The notes under the pieces were generated by a model, which worked only from the letters and a program-made list of their open reading frames with translations, was not told the DNA's origin and ran no database searches. From NCBI RefSeq assembly GCF_035634895.1, contig NZ_DASQCC010000202.1, positions 1 through 64,000 on the forward strand: a stretch of 64,000 bases of DNA. The letters run 5' to 3'. Below are positions 1 to 9,522 of this stretch, one piece after another. Position 1 is the stretch's first letter. Each line of letters starts with the position of its first letter. A program made the translations under genes and the position numbers. Source of the DNA: Actinophytocola sp035634895. Lineage in GTDB: Bacteria > Actinomycetota > Actinomycetes > Mycobacteriales > Pseudonocardiaceae.

Positions 1-652
1 GGTCGTCGCCGCGTTCGCCGTGGCGTTCGCCCTGTTCTCGCCCGCGCCTTCGGCCGGCGCGGCCACCAGCACGCCGGTGGTGTTCGTGCACGGCTACACG
101 GGCAGCGCGTCCAACTGGGTCACGGCCATGTCGGTGTTCCGGGCGGCCGGCTGGTCCAGCGGCAACCTGTTCGCCTACGAGTACAACTCCTACGGCGACA
201 ACGTGACGAACGCGCGCGGGCTCGCCACGTACGTCAACCAGGTCAAGGCGCGGACCGGCGCGTCACAGGTCGCGATCGTCAACCACTCCATGGGTGGGCT
301 GGTCAGCCAGTATTACCTGAAGGTGTTGGGCGGCAACACGAGCGTCAGCCACCTCGCGTCGATCGCGGGCGCCAACCACGGCACCACCGCGGCGGGAGCG
401 TGCCTGGTCTTCGTGACCTGCCAGCAGATGTACCCGGGCTCGTCGTTCATCGCCCAGATCTCCTCGGGCGACGAGACCCCCGGCGCGACCCGGTACGCGA
501 CCTGGTACTCCCCGTGTGACGGGGTGATCCTCCCGTACACCAGCACCCGCCTGGACGGCGCGGCCAACAACCTGGTCGCCTGCCAGACCCACCTCGGCTA
601 CCTGACCGACACCGTTGTGCTGGGCCAGATCGCCGGCTACATCCGGTCCTGA
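1..652 (+). CDS. Secreted triacylglycerol lipase/esterase, 5'-truncated
   Basis: An alpha/beta-hydrolase lipase of the small secreted LipA type that hydrolyses acylglycerols or short esters outside the cell. The frame is open from base 2, so the true start and the first part of the signal peptide lie upstream of the window; what remains is the hydrophobic core and an Ala-rich cleavage region ending near SAGAA. Counting from base 2, the oxyanion-hole motif VHGYTG is at residues 29-34, the nucleophile elbow NHSMGG has Ser 96, and the other triad members are probably Asp 173 (PCDG) and His 197 (THLG). The 216 visible residues are about a normal mature length. A 17-bp-stem terminator follows directly and separates it from the convergent chitinase. 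Family is clear; substrate is not. Confidence 0.9.
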   Translation, partial: VVAAFAVAFALFSPAPSAGAATSTPVVFVHGYTGSASNWVTAMSVFRAAGWSSGNLFAYEYNSYGDNVTNARGLATYVNQVKARTGASQVAIVNHSMGGLVSQYYLKVLGGNTSVSHLASIAGANHGTTAAGACLVFVTCQQMYPGSSFIAQISSGDETPGATRYATWYSPCDGVILPYTSTRLDGAANNLVACQTHLGYLTDTVVLGQIAGYIRS

Positions 653-667
653 CCGTCCACACCGGAC

Positions 668-707
668 ACGACACCGCCCTCGTGATCGCGCACGAGGGCG
701 GTGTCGT
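668..707. terminator. Bidirectional hairpin terminator between lipase and chitinase
   Basis: A perfect inverted repeat has 17-bp arms at 668-684 and 691-707 and a 6-nt loop. It lies in the short gap between two convergent genes. There is no long U tract, as is common for terminators in high-GC actinobacteria. Confidence 0.8.
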
Positions 708-719
708 CTGCCACAACGC

Positions 720-2321
<1,602 letters not shown>

Positions 2322-2361
2322 CGGACTCCTTGCGACAGGGACGCAGTGTTGTCGCAAACAT

Positions 2362-2375
2362 GTGGTCTAGACCAC
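2362..2375. promoter_or_regulatory. dre-type (DasR) operator 1 upstream of chitinase
   Basis: GTGGTCTAGACCAC is a perfect 14-bp palindrome. It matches the core of the DasR-responsive element known from Streptomyces chitinase promoters (consensus ACTGGTCTAGACCAGT). It lies about 41 nt upstream of the chitinase start codon. Confidence 0.85.
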
Positions 2376-2386
2376 AACAAAGCAAG

Positions 2387-2400
2387 GGGTCTAGACCAGT
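2387..2400. promoter_or_regulatory. dre-type (DasR) operator 2 upstream of chitinase
   Basis: GGGTCTAGACCAGT repeats the GGTCTAGACC core of operator 1, with centres 24 bp apart, that is a little over two helical turns. Streptomyces chitinase promoters are known for paired 12-bp direct repeats of this kind. The two sites probably bind the same regulator cooperatively. Confidence 0.82.
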
Positions 2401-2443
2401 TGTCACTCCAATGGCCTAACGGGCGGGCGATGGTCGGCGCTGG

Positions 2444-3289
2444 TCAGACCACGGGCGGGGCCGACGGGCGGCGCAGGGGCACCAGGTTTCCTCGCCGGTG
2501 GGCGAGGATGAGCATCGGGACGGCGAGCACGAGGCTCACGATCACGGGCACGATCGACGCCTCCAGGCCGAACCCGCCGCCGGTCAGCAGTTCGGGGCCG
2601 GTCGGGTGGGCGGTCAGCACGCCGGTCGCCGGGTGACCCGAGACCGGGATGCCGAGCAGCCCGACGCTGGTGTTCCACGCGAAGTGCAGGCCCACCACCA
2701 ACCAGATGTTGCGCCGCCACAGGAACGCCGCGCCGAGCAGTACCCCGGCCTCGACGGCGATCGTGAACGAGCTCCACAGTGTCGCGCCCGGGTTGGCCAG
2801 GTGCAGCAGACCGAAGAACACGGCGGTGATCGCCAGCGCGACCCAGCTGCCGCACACCCGTTCCAGTGCCTGCAGGGCCAGGCCGCGGAACAGCAGCTCC
2901 TCCGTCACCGCCGCACCGAGCTGGATCGCCACCATGGTCGCCACGATCGACGCGGTGTCTCCCGACGCCCGCGTGAACGAGAACTCGGTGACCACCATGA
3001 GCACGGACGCCGCGATGAACACGACACCGAGCACGATGCCGATCGCCGCGTTGGACACCGCGCCCGCCCACGCGATCTCCGGTGTGCTCCGCCGCGCGAC
3101 GTAACGCATGACCACCCAGTACACGGCGACCGCGGCGACCGCCCCGACGGCGGCCAGCACCGGCGGCCCACCCGCGGTCAGCGCCGACACGCCACCGACG
3201 CCGACTATCCCGACCAGCAGCCAGACCAGCGGGAACCGCAGGATGCGTTCGAGCCCAGCTGGCTGCTCCACGACGGACTCCGCGTTCAC
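2444..3289 (-). CDS. CPBP-family intramembrane metalloprotease
   Basis: A polytopic membrane protein of the CPBP (CAAX protease/Abi) family, metal-dependent intramembrane proteases. In the 281-residue product the family signature TEELLFRG has Glu 130-131 and Arg 135, and the further metal-binding histidines are His 163 (FFGLLHLAN) and His 202 (GLHFAWN). At least six hydrophobic segments are visible. The start is set at GTG 3289 because GGAGG lies 6 nt upstream (complement of 3296-3300); reading on to an ATG at 3460 adds a hydrophilic stretch with no ribosome site and approaches the divergent gene. The natural substrate cannot be told; bacterial members have been linked to bacteriocin immunity and membrane stress. 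Confidence 0.82.
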   Translation of the reverse strand: MNAESVVEQPAGLERILRFPLVWLLVGIVGVGGVSALTAGGPPVLAAVGAVAAVAVYWVVMRYVARRSTPEIAWAGAVSNAAIGIVLGVVFIAASVLMVVTEFSFTRASGDTASIVATMVAIQLGAAVTEELLFRGLALQALERVCGSWVALAITAVFFGLLHLANPGATLWSSFTIAVEAGVLLGAAFLWRRNIWLVVGLHFAWNTSVGLLGIPVSGHPATGVLTAHPTGPELLTGGGFGLEASIVPVIVSLVLAVPMLILAHRRGNLVPLRRPSAPPVV

Positions 3290-3491
3290 CCATGACCTCC
3301 GGTCGAGCAGTGGCCACCGGTGTGGCGACCGTGCCGCGAACGGTAGGGGCGCGGCCGTGACCGGCGAATCCCCTGCGAGGAGACGGTTCGGGTAGCTCTC
3401 CAGAGGGATGGGCGCGGCCATGACCGGGCAGGACGGCGCGTTGTGGTCGAGGATGGGCACCTGCGGCCAGTCCTCGGAGGTGCCCGGCGTG

Positions 3492-4250
3492 ATGTACGCG
3501 CAGAAACACGGTCAGGTGGACCTTCTCCGCCACGTCCACCGGGTGCGTGCCATCGACTGGCTGATGGTGCTGCTCGCGATCGTCTCGGTCGGCCTGCTCG
3601 CCTGGGTCTGGCTGGCCGACCCGCCCACGGCGACCCAGAAACTCCTGTTCAAGGTCGACGTCGGCATCTGCGGCGTGTTCCTGGTCGAGTTCCTCTGGCG
3701 CTGGCACTCGGTCGGCTGGGGCTGGAGGTTCCTCGGCCGCAACTGGTTCGAGGTCGTCGGCATGATCCCGGTGTCACACCCGGCGCTGCGCGCGTTCCGG
3801 CTGCTCCGGATCGTCGTGCTGGTCGCGCGGCTGGGTCGCGCGGTGGACCGGACCATCGGCGACGCCGTGACCCAGCGCCTGGTGAACCGCTTCCTCGGCA
3901 CGGTGATCGACGTGCTGAAGAAGCCGGTCACCGTGGCCGTGCTCGACGAGGTGGCCGCGGTGCTCAGGACCGGCAAGTACGCGCAGAACCTCGCCAGAGC
4001 CCTGGCCGAGAACCACGTCGAGCTGCGGCAGATGGTCCTCGACAAGGTCAAGGCCGACCCGACGGCCGGCCGCCTGCGGAGAGTCCCGTTCCACGACGAG
4101 ATCGCCGGCACCGTCATCGACACCACGATCCGGGTCGTGCTGGAGATGCTCGCCGACCCCCGCACCGACGAGATGATCTCCGACACCCTCCGCGAGAACA
4201 TCGACCAGATCCGCACCGCCGTCGACGGCAGCGACCCCCGAACGCGCTGA
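3492..4250 (+). CDS. Membrane protein with ion-channel voltage-sensor-like N-terminus
   Basis: A 252-residue protein with an N-terminal membrane half and a soluble C-terminal half. Hydrophobic helices are seen at about 22-42, 56-72 and 80-95, followed by an Arg-rich hydrophobic segment at about 100-118 (RAFRLLRIVVLVARLGR) that resembles the S4 helix of voltage-sensor domains. No pore-loop selectivity filter such as TVGYG is present, so it is not a complete potassium channel. The C-terminal 130 residues are charged and helical. ATG 3492 is preferred, with GGAGG ending 11 nt upstream. It is divergent from the CPBP protease gene and ends inside a long palindrome. It could be a lone voltage-sensor protein or a channel relative that lost its pore. 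Confidence 0.6.
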   Translation: MYAQKHGQVDLLRHVHRVRAIDWLMVLLAIVSVGLLAWVWLADPPTATQKLLFKVDVGICGVFLVEFLWRWHSVGWGWRFLGRNWFEVVGMIPVSHPALRAFRLLRIVVLVARLGRAVDRTIGDAVTQRLVNRFLGTVIDVLKKPVTVAVLDEVAAVLRTGKYAQNLARALAENHVELRQMVLDKVKADPTAGRLRRVPFHDEIAGTVIDTTIRVVLEMLADPRTDEMISDTLRENIDQIRTAVDGSDPRTR

Positions 4251-4281
4251 CCCGGGGCCGGGCCGCGGCCCGGCCCCGGGT
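4250..4281. terminator. 32-bp perfect palindrome, bidirectional terminator
   Basis: The two 16-base halves 4250-4265 and 4266-4281 are exact reverse complements of each other. The palindrome begins on the last base of the channel-like gene's stop codon and lies between two convergent genes, so it most likely ends transcription from both sides. Confidence 0.75.
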
Positions 4282-4315
4282 GCGACGGACGCGGACCCGT
4301 TGGGGCGAACGAGGG

Positions 4316-4920
4316 TCAGGACAGGTTGCCGGCGATGGGCAGGTCGCCCGGCTCGCCCCAGTTGGACCGCATCACCGCGCCGAGTCGGTGCCAGGTCTTG
4401 GTCGACGAGCGGAACACCGCGATCTCGTCCGCGCCGTCGGCGTTCCAGTCGCCTGCCACGGGCAGGTCTCCGGGTTCGCCCCAGTTCGACGCCAGCGTGC
4501 GACCGGGGGTGAACCAGTCACCGGTCGACGGCCGGAACACACCGATCTCGTCGGCCCCGTCGTCGTCCCAGTCGCCGACCACGGGGAGATCCCTGGGCTC
4601 GCCCCAGTTCGACGCCAGTGTCCGGCCGGGGGTGAACCAGTCACCGGTCGACGGCCGGAACACACCGACCTCGTCGAGGCCGTCGCCGTTGAAGTCACCC
4701 GCGACCGGGAGGTCCCCCGGCTCGCCCCAGTTCGAGTACAACGTGCGGCCCGGTGTGAACCAGTCGCTGGTGGACGCGCGGAACACGCCGATCTCGTCGA
4801 TGCCGTCCCGGTTCAGGTCGGCCGCGAACGGGCGGTCGCCCGGCTCGCCCCAGTTCGTGGCGACCGTTCGGCCGGGCGAGAACCAGTCGCCGGTCGACGG
4901 GCGGAACACGCCGATCTCGT
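4316..4920 (-). repeat. Five tandem ~123-bp repeats inside the M23 peptidase gene
   Basis: The 3' half of the peptidase gene consists of five tandem units of about 41 codons. Copies two to four are nearly identical at the DNA level, for example the repeated stretch encoding DWFTPGRTLASNWGEP, whereas the last copy before the stop (lowest coordinates) is the most divergent. Confidence 0.85.
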
Positions 4921-5494
4921 CGACCGCCGTGCCGCAGTTGCGGCTCGTGATCCGGTAGCTCTGGGAGTTGGCCTGGCCGTACGTCACACCGTTGAACACC
5001 GGCGTGGTGCGCTCGTTGTTCGGGTAGCCCCACTCGGCCTGGCCGTCGCCATTGCGGTCGACCGCCATCTCGAAGTGCACGTGCGACACGCCGTTCGACG
5101 TCTCGCCGGTGTGCCCGACGCGACCGATCGGCGTGCCGCGCACCACCCGGGTGCCGGCGCCGACCGCGCGGGACTGCAGGTGGAGGTAGGTGGTGAACCA
5201 GCCCCCGCCGTGGTTGATCTGGATGATGTTCCCGGCGCCGGCCGGGTTGCTGTACGACTGGTTCACCACGCCGGGCGCGGGTGCGACGAGCTGCGCGCCC
5301 TCGGTCGCCGAGGTCGGGTCGCGGAAGATGTCGACGGCCGGCGCGTGCGCGAACGACTCCGCACGCAGCGCGGTGCCGCACTGGAACGGGGCCTGGAAGT
5401 CGGGCCGGGCCGCCGCCTCCGGCATGGGCAGGGTGAGCAGGACGGCGGGCAGCGCGGCCACCACCACGCCCAGCCGGATGCGCCATCTCGACAT
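4316..5494 (-). CDS. Secreted M23-type peptidase with five C-terminal propeller-like repeats
   Basis: An exported zinc endopeptidase-like protein of the M23/LytM family, which cut peptide bridges in peptidoglycan or similar Gly-rich peptides. The 392-residue product has a signal peptide (1-29) and an M23 domain at about 45-150 with likely ligands His 50 and Asp 55 (AHAPAVD) and the HxH pair His 138/His 140 (SHVHFEM), plus His 105 (YLHL). From about residue 192 to the end are five near-identical repeats of about 41 residues with the pattern DEIGVFRPSTGDWF...SNWGEPGDLPVAGD, an FG-GAP/VCBS-like arrangement. ATG 5494 has GAAGGA 9 nt upstream. The fourth and fifth copies diverge most. It stands alone between a terminator and the ArsR gene. 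Confidence 0.85.
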   Translation of the reverse strand: MSRWRIRLGVVVAALPAVLLTLPMPEAAARPDFQAPFQCGTALRAESFAHAPAVDIFRDPTSATEGAQLVAPAPGVVNQSYSNPAGAGNIIQINHGGGWFTTYLHLQSRAVGAGTRVVRGTPIGRVGHTGETSNGVSHVHFEMAVDRNGDGQAEWGYPNNERTTPVFNGVTYGQANSQSYRITSRNCGTAVDEIGVFRPSTGDWFSPGRTVATNWGEPGDRPFAADLNRDGIDEIGVFRASTSDWFTPGRTLYSNWGEPGDLPVAGDFNGDGLDEVGVFRPSTGDWFTPGRTLASNWGEPRDLPVVGDWDDDGADEIGVFRPSTGDWFTPGRTLASNWGEPGDLPVAGDWNADGADEIAVFRSSTKTWHRLGAVMRSNWGEPGDLPIAGNLS

Positions 5495-5574
5495 GCCGAT
5501 CAGTCCTTCACGGTTGGGGAACGTCCTACCGTGGAAGGGTCTCGGCACAGGGAGGTCGTGGCGACACCATTCGG

Positions 5575-6576
5575 TCATGTCCGAAATGTTCGAAGCCGGC
5601 CTTCGAGCACGGCGGCCGCGAGCGGGGTCGGCGCGTGCCGCACGATCCGGCCGGTTCGCCGGCTCACGACCAGGCCCGCGTCCCGCAGGACACCGACGTG
5701 CTCGCTCGCCGACGCCGTGGAGATCCCCAGCCGGGCCCCGAGCTCGGTGGAGGTGGACGTGGTGGCCAGCGCGGCGAGGACGGCCGCACGGGTCCGGCCG
5801 AGCAACGCCTCGAGCGGCCGGGCACTCCGCCCGGCCACGCCCGCCAGCCAGCTCGGCGGGTGCTCGACCGGGTAGACCACCACCGGCGGCAGGCCCGGGT
5901 CGGCGAGCACGACCGGCTTGCCCCAGCAGAAGTAGGACGGGATCAGCAGCAGGCCACGGCCGTCGAGGCGCACGTCGAGCGGCAGCGGGTAGTCGGCGGA
6001 CAGGACGGGCGGGTCCCAGCGCAGCACCGGCCGCAGGGAGTCGAGCATGGCGGTCACCCCTCCGTCGAGCAGCGCGGTGGCGCGGACCGACCGCTCGACG
6101 CCAACCGCGGCCTCCACCTCGTCCCAGACCGGGCGGACCACCGCGCGGTGCACGAGGTCCATGGCCCGCACCAGATCGTCGAGCACGCCACGGTCCCCAT
6201 GGCCGAGCCGGCCGACCCAGGACGGCAGCCGCCTGGTTCGCCCGGCGTGGCCGATGTCCCGGGACAGCCGTTCGCGCGGGGTGTCCCGGACGGCGGCGAG
6301 ACCGGCGGTCAACCCGCCGTCCGCCTCGGCCGGCGTGAGGAAGTCGGGGAAGTAGCCGGCTTTCGGCACGAGCCCGCGGAGCAGGCCGACCGCACCGCGC
6401 AGGCCCTGTTCGTGGACCGCGATCCGGGCGGTCCGTTGCCAGCCGGCGAACACGGGTACGTCCTCGGCGTCGGCGGTCAGCCGGTACAGGCCGAGAACGG
6501 TCTCCCACAAGGGGTCCGGTGCTCTGGCCACCCGCACCCGGGACAGGTCCGCGTCGTGGAAGATGATCCGCAGCAC
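5575..6576 (-). CDS. ArsR-family regulator with DUF5937-type N-terminus
   Basis: A DNA-binding regulator of about 333 residues. The C-terminal 75 residues form a winged helix of ArsR type (TELGARLGISTASASEHVGVLRDAGLV split as helix-turn-helix at about 265-295), and the long N-terminal part beginning LRIIFHDADLSRVRVA looks like the DUF5937 domain common in actinobacterial ArsR proteins. No Cys metal-binding motif is visible in the recognition helix, so it is unlikely to sense arsenic. GTG 6576 is chosen because homologous sequence begins there; its ribosome site is weak. It is divergent from the aromatic-acid importer operon across 289 bp and may regulate it. Its ligand is unknown. Confidence 0.78.
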   Translation of the reverse strand: MLRIIFHDADLSRVRVARAPDPLWETVLGLYRLTADAEDVPVFAGWQRTARIAVHEQGLRGAVGLLRGLVPKAGYFPDFLTPAEADGGLTAGLAAVRDTPRERLSRDIGHAGRTRRLPSWVGRLGHGDRGVLDDLVRAMDLVHRAVVRPVWDEVEAAVGVERSVRATALLDGGVTAMLDSLRPVLRWDPPVLSADYPLPLDVRLDGRGLLLIPSYFCWGKPVVLADPGLPPVVVYPVEHPPSWLAGVAGRSARPLEALLGRTRAAVLAALATTSTSTELGARLGISTASASEHVGVLRDAGLVVSRRTGRIVRHAPTPLAAAVLEGRLRTFRT

Positions 6577-6865
6577 GGGACGGGACCCTACGCCCGGACC
6601 GGCCCGCCGGCACCGGCCCGCGACCGGGAGTCGCGGCACCACAACGGTGTTCGGCCCGGTTCCCGCGGGGGGCGTACCAGCGGGAAGGCGTGGACTCCCC
6701 GCCCGCGCGGATCCACGGGAACGGTGTCCCGAAGCTGTCGTGGACTCCTGGTCCGCCGCTGCGAAATCGGTTCGCGGTATTCACGACCGTTGATCCCGGG
6801 GAGTAAGGTGACGGGTACGAACCGTGACCGCGTGGCGGCCGTGGAGTTCGACTGGGGAGCACGCC
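6577..6865. promoter_or_regulatory. Divergent regulatory region with repeats and a candidate promoter
   Basis: The gap between the ArsR-type gene and the importer operon carries the direct repeat CGTGGACTCC at 6689-6698 and 6739-6748 (50 bp apart, about five helical turns). It also has an inverted repeat GCGAA/TTCGC at 6761-6765 and 6771-6775, and a possible promoter TTCACG (6780-6785)-18 bp-TAAGGT (6804-6809) reading rightwards. These are pattern observations only. Confidence 0.4.
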
Positions 6866-7702
6866 GTGACACATCCCCCTGCGAGGAAACCGGTCGTCGT
6901 GCGACTGTCCCGAAAGGCCCGGCGCACGGCGGGGCCGCTGTTGCGGGGATTCGCCGGGGTCGCGGTGTTCCTGCTGGCCGGCGAGGTGGTCGGCCGCGTG
7001 GGACTGGTCGACCCGTCGTACCTGCCGCCGACGTCCACGGTCCTCGCGCACGCCGGCCGCCTGCTCACCGACGGCGGGTTCCTGCGCGACATCGCCTTCA
7101 CCCTGGGCGGCTGGTCCGCCGGCCTGCTCGTCGCGACCGCGATCGCGGTGCCGGCCGGGGTCCTGTTCGGCAGCCTGCCGGTGGTGGACTCCGCGGCCCG
7201 GGTGCTGGTCGAGTTCCTGCGTCCGATCCCGGCGGTGGCACTGGTCCCGCTGGCGCTGCTGGTCGTCGCCGACCAGGGTGAGATGGAGCGTCTCCTGGCG
7301 GCGTACGCGGCGACCTGGCCGATCCTGGTCAACACCATCTATGGCGCAGGCGCCGTGGACCCGCTGGCGCGCGACATGGCCCGCTGCTTCGGGTTGGGCC
7401 GGGCCGCGATCCTGCTGCGGGTCTGGCTGCCGAGCGTCGCCCCGTTCGTCGCGACGGGGGTGCGGCTGGCCTCCTCGGTCGCCCTCATCGTCACGATCAG
7501 CACCGAGCTGATCTCGGGCGGCGGAGGCGACGGGTTGGGACAGTTCGTCTTCGACGCGAGCGGCGACCCGGACGGCGCCGCCGAGGTCTTCGCCGCGGTG
7601 CTGGTGATCGGCACGCTCGGTCTGCTGCTCGACGCCGGGCTCCGGTACGGCGAGCGCACGGCGTTCCGCTGGCACTTCGAGCGTCTCGGGGAACCGGGAT
7701 GA
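6866..7702 (+). CDS. ABC transporter permease, nitrate/sulfonate/taurine (SsuC) type
   Basis: An inner-membrane permease of about 278 residues of the SsuC/TauC class. Six hydrophobic segments follow a short basic N-terminus (RLSRKARRTAG). The binding-protein-dependent permease loop is seen as the segment around AARVLVEFLRPIPAVALVPLALL and the later EAA-like region ARCFGLGRAAILLRVWLPS. GTG 6866 is chosen since GGGGAG lies 7 nt upstream; an earlier GTG at 6824 has none. It overlaps the next permease gene by 4 nt (ATGA), beginning a five-gene operon. Together with its partner it should import a small organic anion, here probably an aromatic acid given the downstream enzymes. Confidence 0.85.
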   Translation: MTHPPARKPVVVRLSRKARRTAGPLLRGFAGVAVFLLAGEVVGRVGLVDPSYLPPTSTVLAHAGRLLTDGGFLRDIAFTLGGWSAGLLVATAIAVPAGVLFGSLPVVDSAARVLVEFLRPIPAVALVPLALLVVADQGEMERLLAAYAATWPILVNTIYGAGAVDPLARDMARCFGLGRAAILLRVWLPSVAPFVATGVRLASSVALIVTISTELISGGGGDGLGQFVFDASGDPDGAAEVFAAVLVIGTLGLLLDAGLRYGERTAFRWHFERLGEPG

Positions 7703-8544
7703 GCGGCCGCCGCACGACCGCGCCGGCACGGCGCCGGGCCGGGTCCGGTCTCGCCGGCACGGCGTTGCGGTGGTCGGTCTTCCTTGTGGTGGTGGGCTTC
7801 TGGCAGCTGGTCACGACCACGCTCACGCCGGCGGACTACGCACCGTACTTCCCGCCGCCGAGCACCATCGCCAGGACCCTGTACGAGACCTGGTTCTCCG
7901 GTCCGGTGAGCCACGGTTTCCTGACCGGGACCGCGATCCACGACCTGCTGCCCAGCCTGGGACGCCTGCTCGGCGGCTGGGCGCTGGCGGCCGCGGTCGG
8001 CATCCCGGCCGGGGTGGCGCTCGGCCGGTCGCGCCACGCGATCGAGTACGTGCGGCCGCTCGTCCACTTCGCCCGGTCGATCCCCGCGACCACGCTGATC
8101 CCGGTGTTCGTCGTGCTGTTCAGGTTCAGCACGACGATGCGGGTGTCGGTCATCGTCTTCGGGGTCGTCTGGCCGATCCTGCTCAACGCCATCGAGGGCG
8201 CCCGGCAGGTGGAGCCCGCCCAGCTCGACATCGCCCGGGTGTTCAAGCTGGGCAGGCAGACCCGGCTGTGGCTGGTCGTCGTGCCCGCCGCCGCGCCGAG
8301 GATCTTCGCCGGGCTGCGGATCAGCCTGTCGCTGTCGATCATCCTCATGGTCACCTCCGAGCTCGTCGGCGCGACCGACGGCATCGGGTTCTTCCTGTCG
8401 AACGCGAAGAAGGGTTTCGAGCTGCCGGAGATGTGGTCGGCCATCGTCCTGCTCGGCATCGTGGGCTACGTGCTGAACACGGCGTTGTTGGCGGTCGAAC
8501 GGCGCGTCCTCGGCTGGCAGTACGACGCAGAGGAGTACCGGTGA
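7699..8544 (+). CDS. ABC transporter permease, SsuC type (second subunit)
   Basis: A second permease of 281 residues, related to but distinct from the preceding one, so the importer probably uses a heterodimeric channel. Hydrophobic segments begin at about residue 20; the cytoplasmic EAA-like loop reads near ARVFKLGRQTRLWLVVVPAAAPRIF, where the ATPase would dock. It starts at ATG 7699 inside the stop of the upstream gene and overlaps the binding-protein gene by 4 nt, showing translational coupling. SsuABC/TauABC systems normally have a single permease gene, so the two-permease arrangement is slightly unusual. Confidence 0.85.
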   Translation: MSGRRTTAPARRRAGSGLAGTALRWSVFLVVVGFWQLVTTTLTPADYAPYFPPPSTIARTLYETWFSGPVSHGFLTGTAIHDLLPSLGRLLGGWALAAAVGIPAGVALGRSRHAIEYVRPLVHFARSIPATTLIPVFVVLFRFSTTMRVSVIVFGVVWPILLNAIEGARQVEPAQLDIARVFKLGRQTRLWLVVVPAAAPRIFAGLRISLSLSIILMVTSELVGATDGIGFFLSNAKKGFELPEMWSAIVLLGIVGYVLNTALLAVERRVLGWQYDAEEYR

Positions 8545-9509
8545 GCACACTTCGCCACAGGGTCGCCACGATCGCACTCGCCTTCCTCACCCTGTCCGTC
8601 GCCGCGTGCGGCGGATCCGGTGCGCCGGAAGGAAACGACGCACGGGGTCCGGAAAGGACGGACCTGCGGGTCGGCGTGCTGCCGACCTGGGACGCCGCGG
8701 CCGTGTACCTGGCCGTCGACCGGGGATACTTCAAGGCCGAGGGGCTCACGGTCACGCCGGTGGTGCTGGCCAACGCGGAGGAGGCGGTGTCCCGCAACCT
8801 CTCCGGCGCGATCGACATCGCCCACGACGGGTACGTCACGCCGATCCTGGCCGCGAGCAAGGGGCTCCGGCTGCGCATCATCGTCGACAGCGCGCGGGCG
8901 AAACGTGGCATGTACGTCATCGTGACGCCGAACGCGTCGGCCATCCACGCGCCGAAGGACCTCGCCGGCACCACCATCGGGATGACCAACAGCAAGGGAC
9001 TGCCGGCGCTGCTCACCCGCGCGGCGCTGCGGTCCTCGGGCGTCGACGCGGCCGGGGTGCGCTTCGTCGACGTCACCTACCCGACCATGGGCGCAGCGCT
9101 GCAGAACGGTTCGGTCGACGCGTCGTTCGCGACCGACCCGTTCCTGTCCCGGTTCCGGCAGACGCTCGGGGCACGGGTGGTGCTGGACACGATCGGCGGG
9201 CGCACCGACGACTTCCCGATCGGCTGCTACCACACCACCGAGCGGTTCGCGAAACAGAACCCGCGCACGGTCGCGGCGTTCCAGCGGGCGATGGCACGCG
9301 CCCAGCAGCTCGCGAAGCGCGACCGCCACGCCGTGACGCGAATACTCCCGAGTTACATCAGCGGGCTGACCCCGCAGGGGGCGGACACCATCACGATCGG
9401 CGAGTTCTCGCCCTCCAACGACAAGAGCCTCGCCCAGCGGGTCGCCGACTTCATGACCCAGCAGCACGTGCTGCCCGGCCACTTCGACGTCGCCGGCCTG
9501 GTGGCGTGA
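8541..9509 (+). CDS. Substrate-binding lipoprotein, NMT1/SsuA type
   Basis: The extracellular solute-binding protein of the importer, 322 residues. The N-terminus has a lipoprotein signal with lipobox SVAAC followed by GGSG, so it is anchored outside the membrane. The mature part follows the NMT1/SsuA pattern: LRVGVLPTWDAAAVYLAVDRGYFKAEGL split over the first strand and helix, then a Gly-rich hinge and the DASFATDPFLSRF region. Start GTG 8541 overlaps the permease stop. The gene is followed after 13 bp by the decarboxylase gene, so uptake and first catabolic step are probably co-expressed. Ligand inferred from context: an aromatic carboxylate. Confidence 0.85.
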   Translation: MSTLRHRVATIALAFLTLSVAACGGSGAPEGNDARGPERTDLRVGVLPTWDAAAVYLAVDRGYFKAEGLTVTPVVLANAEEAVSRNLSGAIDIAHDGYVTPILAASKGLRLRIIVDSARAKRGMYVIVTPNASAIHAPKDLAGTTIGMTNSKGLPALLTRAALRSSGVDAAGVRFVDVTYPTMGAALQNGSVDASFATDPFLSRFRQTLGARVVLDTIGGRTDDFPIGCYHTTERFAKQNPRTVAAFQRAMARAQQLAKRDRHAVTRILPSYISGLTPQGADTITIGEFSPSNDKSLAQRVADFMTQQHVLPGHFDVAGLVA

Positions 9510-9522
9510 AACGGAGGAGAAC

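Noticed and set aside
2444..3289. CPBP (Abi) protein as a phage-defence system
   Set aside because: The family name Abi is historical; there are no associated defence genes and no phage-related context.
4316..7729. A single 1137-codon frame joining the M23 peptidase to sequence as far as 7.7 kb
   Set aside because: The upstream part overlaps the ArsR gene and permease gene and has no recognisable domain; the peptidase has its own ribosome site and signal peptide at 5494.
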